Source: Bacteroidales bacterium
GTDB taxonomy: Bacteria > Bacteroidota > Bacteroidia > Bacteroidales > UBA932
Direction of reading: 5' to 3'
Assembly (NCBI GenBank): GCA_017617495.1
Contig: JAFZWD010000056.1
Location: 23,797 to 87,796, forward strand
DNA: 64,000 nt
How positions within the stretch are numbered: position 1 is the stretch's first letter; each line of letters begins with the position of its first letter. Positions 18,516-26,411 of the stretch are shown here, piece by piece. The position numbers were made by a program, and so were the translations under genes. The notes beneath the pieces were generated by a model. That model saw nothing but the letters and a program-made list of their open reading frames with translations, did not search any database and was not told the DNA's origin.

Positions 18516-21245
18516 TTATTGCTGATTCACTGAATAGTTGTTTACAAAGGTCGGCATCCAGGCATGTTTGCGGGCGTAGGTAGTGATGGATTCGGAGCCC
18601 GTGCAGCGGTCGAAAATATTGTTGCTGATAACGTAATTTTCGGCCGGGTTGGAGCACATCCAGCTCTGTATGTGACGCTCCAGCCTTTCGTAGGCGTTGC
18701 CGCGCTGGATACCCCATCCGTAACCCGCCTTTCGCAGGATATTGCGGTCGATTCTGACGTTGCGCATAATCCTGTCGCGGCCCTCGATATAACTGTTGAA
18801 ATACTCGATGTTGTACATGTTCTCCTCCAGAAGGTTGCCGCGGTAGGTAATGTTCTGCATCACGCAGTCGCGGTCGTAGCTGCCGCTGTCGCCGTACTGG
18901 TGGGTTATGCCGGCGTCGAAGCACTGGTAAACCCAGCAGTTGCTGATGACGTATTTGTCGCATCCTCCGAACACCTGAACCCCGTTGCCGTAGCGCACCT
19001 GGTCGGACTGTCCGGCGTGGTTGAAGCAGCCTCCGAGCAGGCCGATTTCGCAGTTCGTAACTATTAGTTCGGTGGTGAAGCCGATGCCTATTCCGTGTGC
19101 TCCCACATAGCGGATGCACAGGTTGTCGATGGTATTCTTTTCGTCGCAGCGGATGCCGTCGGAACCCACGAACCATTCCGCGGTTGTCCAGCGCGTTCCG
19201 GGGTTGCCCTTAGTAGAGCAGAGATACACCTTGCCGTCTTTTTGCAGGCAGTCGAGGTCATTTGTCAACTGACTGACTGTCTTGTAGTTATCGTCGTACA
19301 CAACTGCAAAGTCCTTGTTGTCGAACAGTATCGTTCCAACCATTCCGACGCCGAAAGTGGCGCTGTACTCATAGACATTGCGGGTGCCTGTCAGAGTCCA
19401 GGTTCCCTCGCTGGCGAGGCTCCATGGCGAACCGAAAATCCTGGGCTTTTCGCCCTTACCGTAGGCGGAGTAAGTTACACCTGCTTTAGCCTTGATAAGG
19501 GCTCCGCTGAGTTGGTCGGGACTGCGCCGCCAGGTGTCTCCCCTGCGGAAGAGCACCGCGTCGCCGGACCTGAGGGACAGGCTGTTCACCTTGGCGAGGG
19601 TCTTTATCGGCTTGGCCTCGCTGAGGCCGTCGTTGCTGTCGTTGCCTTCCGCGCTCACGAAGTAGACCTTGCCGGCCGTATACTTGAGCGGGTCGATAGT
19701 ATTGTGCGATTCCAGTACCTTTGTCTTGAGCGCCACGGCCGCGCTGTCCACGTTGTAGTACGGTGACTGCGAGAGGTCCACTATCCACTTAATCGGGTAG
19801 ATGATGAGCAGTTTGTCCTTGCAGAATATATATATGGTAGCCGGCTCCGTAATGCCGTCCAGGTCGGACTCCGTTACGGGCAGATACTTGCGCTGGGTTT
19901 CGTCGTTGGCAGTGGTGGAGCAGTCGCTCAGCACGTGCTGGTAAATGTATTTGCAGCTCTTCTGCGAGCCCCTGACTGTTTCCAGGGCCACGAAAATCTC
20001 CGGCGGATCGTTCAGGTCCTGCACCCTCGGGATGAAGCTCAGGGTACCGGGCTTGTTGATCTTGAGCGAGATATAGCGCCCGTCCTTGGGAAGAGGAGCG
20101 GACGGGTAGGTATTGTCCAGCGAATTCGTGCGGTTGAGCGTAAACTTGTCGTTGCCGGTACCGAGTGCCACTCCCGAGCCATAGTATACCTTGTCCACGG
20201 TCTGGGGGAAGGTATTGCCGACACAGCTGTCGATCTTGGCCAGCTTGTAGTCGGGAACCTGGTAGTCGAAGGACGTGCTCACGTTGGGCCAGCGGCCGTT
20301 GATCGGGAACACCTCGGCCGGCAGTTCAGGCTCGGCCCCGGGATCCTGGTCTGGGTCGATAATGGGCAGGTCGGGGTCCTTTGCCGGCAGGGTGCCGCAG
20401 GAGGTGAATTTGCCCCTCACTATGGTTACGTCGCCCTTGCAGCTGAGCGTGAACGGGTCGCCGGTGACAGGAGTCACCGTTATCTTCATGTTATGATAGA
20501 CTCCCGGGGGCAGAATTGCGTAGTATGTGCCGGGCTGGTAGCCCTTGTTGCTGCCGCTGCTCACATATCTGGTAAGCACTTCCACCTCCTTTTCCGCGCT
20601 GCCCACAATGCTCACCACGGGCTCCGCGCCGGAGTAGTCGATCCGGATGCGGCCGGCCAGGTTCTCGTCTGCCGAAAACAGGACGCTGGAGATGGCTGCT
20701 AGCCCCGTCTCGGCGGCCGGAACGGTGTAGCGGATATAGCCGAAAACGTTGCGCAGGGCTTTGTCGCCGGGCTTCATGACCGCAATATTGGCAGTGCTGC
20801 AGAAGGAATTCTCCGCGCTGATGTCCTGGCCGCTCGGGAGCGCCAGGGTTGTGCCCGAGAGTACGTTGCCGTCCAGGGTACAACGGTCGCCGGTGGCGCT
20901 TTTACCTGTCCAGACAACAAATTTTACAGTGGATCCATCACTCACCGTGCCGGTGAAGGAGCGGGTTGCCTCGTCCACCGTCGAGGTGCTGCGGAAGATA
21001 TTCTTGGCTCCGTCGGAGTCGAACACGAACAGGCATTTGTCGTAGGAACTGGCGCCCGCCCACAGTATCTGTTTGCCGGATACGAAAGTTTTTGTGATGG
21101 ACGAAACCCTCCTGGAAGTCTGCTGTTCGAAGCCGACATTGATGGTGAGCTTGCCTTCGCTGCGGAGGTTGTTTTCCCTTACACAGGCAGCCGTGAGGAC
21201 TGTTCCGAGTGCCAGGGCGAATATAAATCTTGCTGTTGCTGTCAT
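18516..21245 (-). CDS. Fimbrillin-anchor, beta-rich module and right-handed beta-helix protein
   Basis: A 909-residue lipoprotein-like protein (Cys21 after TVLTAA). It has three parts. The fimbrillin-type domain is at about 30-285 (IAVMKPGDKALRNVFGYIRY; DENLAGRIRIDYSG; RGKFTSCGTLP). The beta-rich module is at about 315-490 (YISLKINKPGTLSFIPR; IIYPIKW). A right-handed parallel beta-helix runs from about 525 to the end (YFVSAEGNDSNDGLSEAKPI; GDAVLFRRGDTWRR; repeated VISNC and ITNC-like turns). Such helices are typical of pectate-lyase-like and GH28-like carbohydrate enzymes. No catalytic residues can be assigned by eye. It is the first gene of the PUL 1 transcript, behind a promoter with a palindromic -33 region. 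Confidence 0.82.
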   Translation of the reverse strand: MTATARFIFALALGTVLTAACVRENNLRSEGKLTINVGFEQQTSRRVSSITKTFVSGKQILWAGASSYDKCLFVFDSDGAKNIFRSTSTVDEATRSFTGTVSDGSTVKFVVWTGKSATGDRCTLDGNVLSGTTLALPSGQDISAENSFCSTANIAVMKPGDKALRNVFGYIRYTVPAAETGLAAISSVLFSADENLAGRIRIDYSGAEPVVSIVGSAEKEVEVLTRYVSSGSNKGYQPGTYYAILPPGVYHNMKITVTPVTGDPFTLSCKGDVTIVRGKFTSCGTLPAKDPDLPIIDPDQDPGAEPELPAEVFPINGRWPNVSTSFDYQVPDYKLAKIDSCVGNTFPQTVDKVYYGSGVALGTGNDKFTLNRTNSLDNTYPSAPLPKDGRYISLKINKPGTLSFIPRVQDLNDPPEIFVALETVRGSQKSCKYIYQHVLSDCSTTANDETQRKYLPVTESDLDGITEPATIYIFCKDKLLIIYPIKWIVDLSQSPYYNVDSAAVALKTKVLESHNTIDPLKYTAGKVYFVSAEGNDSNDGLSEAKPIKTLAKVNSLSLRSGDAVLFRRGDTWRRSPDQLSGALIKAKAGVTYSAYGKGEKPRIFGSPWSLASEGTWTLTGTRNVYEYSATFGVGMVGTILFDNKDFAVVYDDNYKTVSQLTNDLDCLQKDGKVYLCSTKGNPGTRWTTAEWFVGSDGIRCDEKNTIDNLCIRYVGAHGIGIGFTTELIVTNCEIGLLGGCFNHAGQSDQVRYGNGVQVFGGCDKYVISNCWVYQCFDAGITHQYGDSGSYDRDCVMQNITYRGNLLEENMYNIEYFNSYIEGRDRIMRNVRIDRNILRKAGYGWGIQRGNAYERLERHIQSWMCSNPAENYVISNNIFDRCTGSESITTYARKHAWMPTFVNNYSVNQQ

Positions 21246-21267
21246 AGTATGATATGTGGTCAGTCTG

Positions 21268-21303
21268 CAAAGTTAAAGCATATTTTTTCTCACGCGCAAG
21301 CGC
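21268..21303 (-). promoter_or_regulatory. PUL 1 promoter with palindromic -33 element
   Basis: Read on the minus strand, the -7 box TAACTTTG (21275-21268) fits the Bacteroidales consensus TAnnTTTG. Eighteen bases upstream of it lies the palindrome GCGCTTGCGC (21303-21294), whose central TTG falls at the expected -33 position. The ATG of the 18516-21245 gene is 22 bases downstream. The promoter of the second PUL (52803-52838) has the same 10-mer at the same distance, which suggests a shared regulator or promoter class. Confidence 0.6.
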
Positions 21304-21308
21304 AAAAC

Positions 21309-21340
21309 CTTGTTTATTTAGATAATTGTTGATATATTTG
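21309..21340 (+). promoter_or_regulatory. Divergent promoter for the small ORF and fimbrillin paralogue C
   Basis: A -7 box TATATTTG at 21333-21340 is preceded by CTTG at 21309-21312, a spacing of 20 bases that matches the Bacteroidales -33/-7 arrangement. Transcription would start near 21345-21350 and reach the small ORF at 21395 after about 45 bases. It is back to back with the PUL 1 promoter, and the palindrome at 21294-21303 lies between the two. Confidence 0.6.
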
Positions 21341-21394
21341 CCGGATAGAAGCCACATGTAAAACGAAAACTATTTAACACCAAATAATAACATC

Positions 21395-21517
21395 ATGAAG
21401 TTTAACTACACATCACCCGTTACGGACATCATGCACACATGGGTGCTGAATGTCCTGTGCGCCAGCGAAGACGAGATCGTCGTTGGCGAGGAGGAGAGAG
21501 ATGAATGGGAGGATTAA
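21395..21517 (+). CDS. Small fimbrillin-associated ORF, 40 residues (copy 4)
   Basis: A 40-codon frame from ATG 21395 to TAA 21517. It begins MKFNYTSPVTDIMHTWV, then LNVLCASEDEIVV and ends EERDEWED. It shares the Y-x-S/T-P, LC-x-S and acidic W-E-D tail with the ORFs at 9612-9752 and 14329-14469 although the sequence between is different. That divergence with conserved landmarks supports protein-level selection. It ends 14 bases before the fimbrillin paralogue C start and follows a good promoter. Confidence 0.72.
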   Translation: MKFNYTSPVTDIMHTWVLNVLCASEDEIVVGEEERDEWED

Positions 21518-21531
21518 AAACATTGCGCGCC

Positions 21532-23409
21532 ATGAAAAAGTACATTTACATCATTTCTGCAGCTGCCGTATGCATGCTCGCAGCCTGTGCAAAAGAAATC
21601 ACAGAACCCAAGGAGAGCGCAGTGTTCACTAAAGGCGAACTGACCTATATCCAGGCAGGCCTTGAAACCCGTGCAGTTCTCGACGACAAGTATGCCGGAA
21701 CAGACACTTCCTTCAAGTGGAGCACCGGCGACCAGATTGCAATTTATGCCGGCGAATACCTGAAGTCCGCCGGACTCGACAGCAAGCACAACGGCAAGCC
21801 CACCGCTTCCTTCGGTTTCGAAGGCCTCGTTGACGCCGACCGTGCCGACTTTGCCCTGTATCCCGCACACCTCGTATTCGACGGTGACGAAGTTATCGGC
21901 AAGTGCAAGCGTTTCCACACCGCCGCTAACCTGACTCTCAACCTTCCCGAGTTCTACAACTACGAAGAGGTCAGCGGCTACAAGAGTCCCGTTCCCATGA
22001 TCGGTGTCAACGCTCCCGGCCAGGGCATCGCCTTCAAGGCCCTCTGCCCCGTTATCCGTATCACCCTCAGGAACATTCCCAAGGACTGCTACTATCTTAC
22101 TCTCGACTTCAACGGCAAGAAGGTTCAGGGCCAGTTCGCTCTCAGCGATGTAGACCTCGAGAATATTGCATCCTTCACCGGCCTGCAGAGTGAGGCTACC
22201 GACGATGTGGACGACATCATCACCATCAAGACCCCGAACATCACCGCTTACGTGAGCAGCACGGTCCTTACCATCCCTGTTCCCGCAGGTGAATACGACT
22301 ACGTTACCGTCAGCTCCTACGACAGGACCGACCACGTAATCAACGCCCTCAGCGTTCATCTCAAGCTGGACACCGATGGCAAGCCCGTTACCTGGGCTCC
22401 CACCCGCAAGGCTTCCAAGAAGCTTGCTGTACCGCTTCCCTGCTTCGATTCCAATAATAGTACCCATCAGAAGGTGGTCATTGCACCTGGCAACCTCGTA
22501 GCAACCCTTACCAAAAAGGCCACAGGTGATGGCTCCGGCAAGGTCGGTGCCTGCAACAATTTCCACTTTGCAGCACATCAGTACGACGCACTCGGTGACT
22601 GCGACGGTAATAAATTTGCCAAGACCGACGTCGAACTCGACCTCTTCGGCTGGATTGGACAGAGCGCACAGTATGAATACGCCGATGACGAGAGGTGGGG
22701 TATCCTGTGGTCCACCAACAATGAGGATGCCGACTTCGGTAACCTGCCTAACGAACTGATTAAGTGGGACTGGGGTTTGGTATTCAACGGAGTCACCTAT
22801 CCCGAGGGAACCTGGCGTCTTACCGACAGGAACACAACCGTTACCGATCCCAAGTCCGACGCATCTTCCGAATGGGCAAGGCTTATTATCGGCCGCCAGG
22901 GCCCCTATGTGAGCTGCAAATCCATCATTATTCAGCCTAACGACGACACCTCCGTTCCTGCCGACACAATCGCACGCGGTCTTATCGTGTTCCCCGACAA
23001 CTTCACCATGCCTTACGGTGTGCACGAACTTGTCAACTACGGCAAAACGCAGCAGAACGGCAAGACTGTTCACTACAACCAGAACATCATCACTCTTGAA
23101 GAGTGGGAGATCCTGGAGAAGTTCGGCGGTTGCGCTTACCTTCCTGTAACGAACGTCAGAACCCGTAACAGCGGTATGAAGTGCCTGAACTATGGCGATG
23201 CCGTTTACTGGAGCAACAATGCCAACAGTCACGCCACCAACGGCTTGAAGCAGGTTTTCTCTCTGGTCTGCTCGGATGCTTATATCCTCAATGCCGCCGG
23301 AACCGGTTCCGCCCCTTCGATTAACGGTAACGGCACGACCGGCATCCAGGACGGTAAGTCCTGCGGCCGTTCCTACGGTGCTGCAGTGCGTCTCGTCCGC
23401 GATATCTAA
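21532..23409 (+). CDS. Fimbrillin-like lipoprotein with C-type-lectin/Fib_succ-like C-terminal module (paralogue C)
   Basis: A 625-residue lipoprotein (MKKYIYIISAAAVCMLAAC). The start at 21532 is preferred over an in-frame ATG at 21505, which lies inside the small upstream ORF. The N-terminal fimbrillin-like domain (FKWSTGDQIAIYAGEYL; DFNGKKVQGQFALSD; WAPTRKASKK) is homologous to paralogues A and B but more distant. The C-terminal module (IAPGNLVATL, FHFAAHQYDAL, AVYWSNNANSH, ending AAVRLVRDI) again has the lectin-like plan with a different surface sequence. It is transcribed divergently from PUL 1 and ends at a strong terminator. Confidence 0.8.
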   Translation: MKKYIYIISAAAVCMLAACAKEITEPKESAVFTKGELTYIQAGLETRAVLDDKYAGTDTSFKWSTGDQIAIYAGEYLKSAGLDSKHNGKPTASFGFEGLVDADRADFALYPAHLVFDGDEVIGKCKRFHTAANLTLNLPEFYNYEEVSGYKSPVPMIGVNAPGQGIAFKALCPVIRITLRNIPKDCYYLTLDFNGKKVQGQFALSDVDLENIASFTGLQSEATDDVDDIITIKTPNITAYVSSTVLTIPVPAGEYDYVTVSSYDRTDHVINALSVHLKLDTDGKPVTWAPTRKASKKLAVPLPCFDSNNSTHQKVVIAPGNLVATLTKKATGDGSGKVGACNNFHFAAHQYDALGDCDGNKFAKTDVELDLFGWIGQSAQYEYADDERWGILWSTNNEDADFGNLPNELIKWDWGLVFNGVTYPEGTWRLTDRNTTVTDPKSDASSEWARLIIGRQGPYVSCKSIIIQPNDDTSVPADTIARGLIVFPDNFTMPYGVHELVNYGKTQQNGKTVHYNQNIITLEEWEILEKFGGCAYLPVTNVRTRNSGMKCLNYGDAVYWSNNANSHATNGLKQVFSLVCSDAYILNAAGTGSAPSINGNGTTGIQDGKSCGRSYGAAVRLVRDI

Positions 23410-23428
23410 TAATCGTTATAATGCTAAA

Positions 23429-23457
23429 AAAAACTCCTCCGGTCTGGAGGAGTTTTT
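23429..23457. terminator. Bidirectional intrinsic terminator
   Basis: A stem of 12 bases (AAAAACTCCTCC with GGAGGAGTTTTT) surrounds a 5-base loop and is followed by a T run on the plus strand and by a matching A/T run for the minus strand. It ends both the plus-strand fimbrillin paralogue C gene (stop 23409) and the minus-strand GH31 gene, whose stop codon at 23459-23461 touches the T run. Confidence 0.9.
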
Positions 23458-23458
23458 T

Positions 23459-25075
23459 TTATCTCTGTGTGAACCTTGGTATCCGGTCCAACGGCACGTC
23501 GATGACGTATGCCTTACCGCCCTCGTAGACATTGCCCAGCTCGTCGGTCCAGGTGCCGGCGGGGAGGCGAACCTCACGCTGGGTACCGGGCGTAAGCATC
23601 GGGGCGACGAGATACTTATCGCCGAGCATATACTGGTCGTAGCAGGTCTCGAATCCCTGGCCGGGGAAGGCGTAATCCATCGGGCGAACCACCGGCTCAC
23701 CGGAAACGGAACCCTCGCGCGCGAGATTTAAAAGGTAAGGGCCGAGCTCGGAATGCAGGCGCGCGGCCTTGCGGCAGATAGCGAGATTCTCGGGCGACAG
23801 GATCCTCCAGGGAGCCACACTGAACTGCATCATCGGCATGACGGCGTGAACCTGGCAGGAACGCACTATAAGCTCCTGGTCGAAGTCCTTGGGATCCACG
23901 TCGAGGAAACTCAGGAACTCGCCTCCGCCAATCATGTCGGGGCAGACATAGATATGGCCTTCCATCGAGGCGTTGATCATGGCGGGCACAAGGCTGGCCA
24001 CGGCGTCCCAGGAGTAGTTCTTGTCGCAGAGGCGCATCACGGCAGGCTGGCCTGCCATCTTCCAGCTGGCGCGAAGCTCATTGTAGGGGAAGTCGCAGGC
24101 GAGGCCGCACCAGAGTTCGGTGTGACGGGGGCCGTAGGACTTGCCGTCGAATACGCGGATGTCGTTGGGGCTGTAGTTGGAGGCGTCGCCGGCATCGAAC
24201 TTGAAGCCGTCCACGCCGTACTTCTGCTGCATGCCGCGGAGCTGGTCCACAAGCCACTGGCGGGCGTCGGGGTTGCTCATGTCGAGCATGGCGCTCCAGC
24301 CGTTCCACCAGTGCACAATGGCCGGGTGCTCCCCTGCCGCGTCCAGCACGAAGTAACCCTTCTTCTCGAGCTCACGGAACTCGGGCGAATCGGGCGACAC
24401 GTAGGGGCAAAGCCAGAACATTACCTTGAAGCCCATCTTGTGGAGCTTGTCCATCATGCCCTTGGGATCGGGGAAGCGGTCGGGCTTGAACTCGAAGTTG
24501 CCGTAGTACTTCTGCCAGTTGTCGTCCACCATGAACACCGCACCGGTAGGGAAACCGTTCTTTACGACTGCCTCGGCGTAGCGCATGATGTCCGCCTGGT
24601 TCTGGTTGTAGGTAAGCTCGATCCAGGTGTTGTACTGCGGATTGGCGATGAATTCGTCCGGAGGGGTGACTCCCGAAGGAGGGAAATGCGCGGCGCTCGC
24701 GGCGAGATATGCCTCGCGCAGGGTGCTGCCGGCTTCCACCACCTCGATGGGGAATTCGCTCTCGAGGAGCATCTTACCCTTGTCGAGCGTGAGCTTGAAG
24801 GGCTCGTCGCTCCAGATGTAACGGCCTTTCGAGGATACCAGGAAGGGCACGCAGTTGTTGCTGTAGGTTTCGCTGCGGAAGTCGAGCGTGAGAGTCATCT
24901 CCCCGGTGAAGGGGAATGCATAGGGCTCCTGGATTTTCCAGCAGGAAGGGTTGTCCATCGCACCCCACCAGGCCTCGCCCGGAAGCATCTGCACCGTCAG
25001 GCCGGCAGGATGATGTGAACAAGCTGCCAGCACGCATATCGCGGCCGGCAGCATTGCTTTAAAAAGATTCTTCAT
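23459..25075 (-). CDS. GH31 family alpha-glycosidase, lipoprotein
   Basis: A 538-residue GH31 enzyme with a lipoprotein signal (VLAACSHHP). The catalytic nucleophile is Asp294 in GVDGFKFDAGD and the probable acid/base is Asp380 in YVCPDMIGGG. Other GH31 landmarks are FMVDDNWQKYYGNFEF and MFWLCPYVSPDS. It is shorter than many GH31 enzymes because the C-terminal beta domains are reduced. GH31 members cleave alpha-glucosidic, alpha-xylosidic or alpha-galactosidic bonds; the exact specificity cannot be read here. It is the last gene of the GH3-CE7 / activase / radical enzyme / MFS operon, one base after the MFS gene. Confidence 0.88.
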   Translation of the reverse strand: MKNLFKAMLPAAICVLAACSHHPAGLTVQMLPGEAWWGAMDNPSCWKIQEPYAFPFTGEMTLTLDFRSETYSNNCVPFLVSSKGRYIWSDEPFKLTLDKGKMLLESEFPIEVVEAGSTLREAYLAASAAHFPPSGVTPPDEFIANPQYNTWIELTYNQNQADIMRYAEAVVKNGFPTGAVFMVDDNWQKYYGNFEFKPDRFPDPKGMMDKLHKMGFKVMFWLCPYVSPDSPEFRELEKKGYFVLDAAGEHPAIVHWWNGWSAMLDMSNPDARQWLVDQLRGMQQKYGVDGFKFDAGDASNYSPNDIRVFDGKSYGPRHTELWCGLACDFPYNELRASWKMAGQPAVMRLCDKNYSWDAVASLVPAMINASMEGHIYVCPDMIGGGEFLSFLDVDPKDFDQELIVRSCQVHAVMPMMQFSVAPWRILSPENLAICRKAARLHSELGPYLLNLAREGSVSGEPVVRPMDYAFPGQGFETCYDQYMLGDKYLVAPMLTPGTQREVRLPAGTWTDELGNVYEGGKAYVIDVPLDRIPRFTQR

Positions 25076-25076
25076 A

Positions 25077-26411
25077 TTATTCTCCTACGAGTTCTTTCTG
25101 AATCTGCTCGAGGCTCTTGTCCTTGGTCTCAGGCATACGGATGAAGAACACAAGACCGAAGACTACCACAATGGAGAAGAAGGAGAAGATGTATCCTCCG
25201 CCGATGCCCAGGAAGAACGGGAAAGTCCAGGTGAGCAGGGCGCTCCATACCCAGTGGGTCATGCTTCCGAAGACCTGGCCCGAAGCGCGTACGCTGTTGG
25301 GGAAGACCTCGGCGATGACCACCCAGATGGTGGCTCCGAGCGAAGTTGCGAAGAATGCCACGTAACCCATGAGGAAGAGCAGCATGTAGTAGCCCGTGAA
25401 GAGGTTCAGGAAGAATCCGAGGGCTACCATCGCCTGGCATATTACGATACCTATCGAACCGATGATCAGCAGCTTGCGGCGACCGACCTTGTCGATGAGG
25501 AACATGCCCAGCATGGTGAAGGTGAGGTTAGTGAGGCCGATGATACCGGACTGCAGCAGTGCCATGTCGCCGAGGGCGCCGGACTCCGCGATGAGGCGGG
25601 GTGCGTAGTAAAGGATGGCGTTGATACCGCTGAGCTGGTTGAAGGTCGCGATAAGAAGCGCGATGATGATGGGCTTGGCGTATTTCTTCTGGAAGAGTTT
25701 CTCGCCCTTGACGCTGTCGGCCGCGATGGACTCGCGGATAGCGGCAAGCTCGCCTTCTACGTCGCTTTCGCCGGTGCGGGTGAACACAGCCTTGGCGTCA
25801 TCGATGCGTCCCTGCTTGACCAGCCAGCGCGGGCTCTCGGGAATCGAGAACAGCAGCACGCAGAAGAGAAGTGCGGGAGCGGATTCTGCCAGGATCATCC
25901 ACTGCCAGTCGTGGAATCCGAGAGCCTCTGCTCCGGAAATCCAGTAGTTGGAGAAGTATGCCAGCACTATACCCAGCACGATGTTGAACTGGAAGAAGCA
26001 CACGAAACGGCCGCGCCATTTCGAAGGGGAAATCTCCGCGATGAACATAGGGCCAACCACCGAAGATGCACCCACTGCGAGTCCGCCGATGAAGCGGAAG
26101 ATCATGAAGGCGTACCAGTCGACGATGGCGCCGCTGCCGACGGCGGAAATGAGGTAAAGCGCGGCGATTACGATAAGCGAATTCTTACGTCCGAAGCGCT
26201 CTGCGGGCTTGCCGCAGAAGAGGGCGCCGAGGATGGTGCCGATGAGGGCTGTCGCAATCGTGAAGCCGTGTGCGAGGTCGGACAGGCCGTAAATGGCCTG
26301 AATCTGCTTTTCTGCACCGGAAATAACTGCGGTGTCGAAACCGAAGAGAAGGCCTCCGAGGGATGCTACGAAGGCCACCCAGAACATGTAGGGCTTTATG
26401 CTCGTTTTCAT
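25077..26411 (-). CDS. MFS sugar porter, XylE-like
   Basis: A 444-residue transporter with 12 predicted membrane segments and sugar-porter signatures: GGLLFGFDTAVISGAEKQIQ, RFGRK, PESPRWLVKQGR after TM6, and PETKDKSLEQIQ at the end. Family members import xylose, glucose, galactose or arabinose by proton symport across the inner membrane. The start overlaps the stop of the glycyl radical gene by four bases (ATGA) and the stop is one base from the GH31 start. It therefore probably imports the sugar released by GH31 or GH3, which the radical enzyme may then use. The substrate is not determined. Confidence 0.92.
   Translation of the reverse strand: MKTSIKPYMFWVAFVASLGGLLFGFDTAVISGAEKQIQAIYGLSDLAHGFTIATALIGTILGALFCGKPAERFGRKNSLIVIAALYLISAVGSGAIVDWYAFMIFRFIGGLAVGASSVVGPMFIAEISPSKWRGRFVCFFQFNIVLGIVLAYFSNYWISGAEALGFHDWQWMILAESAPALLFCVLLFSIPESPRWLVKQGRIDDAKAVFTRTGESDVEGELAAIRESIAADSVKGEKLFQKKYAKPIIIALLIATFNQLSGINAILYYAPRLIAESGALGDMALLQSGIIGLTNLTFTMLGMFLIDKVGRRKLLIIGSIGIVICQAMVALGFFLNLFTGYYMLLFLMGYVAFFATSLGATIWVVIAEVFPNSVRASGQVFGSMTHWVWSALLTWTFPFFLGIGGGYIFSFFSIVVVFGLVFFIRMPETKDKSLEQIQKELVGE

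Noticed and set aside
7731-23409. Diversity-generating retroelement acting on the C-type-lectin-like modules
   Set aside because: The protein plan is suggestive, but no reverse transcriptase and no template repeat were found in the window, so it is kept only as a check.
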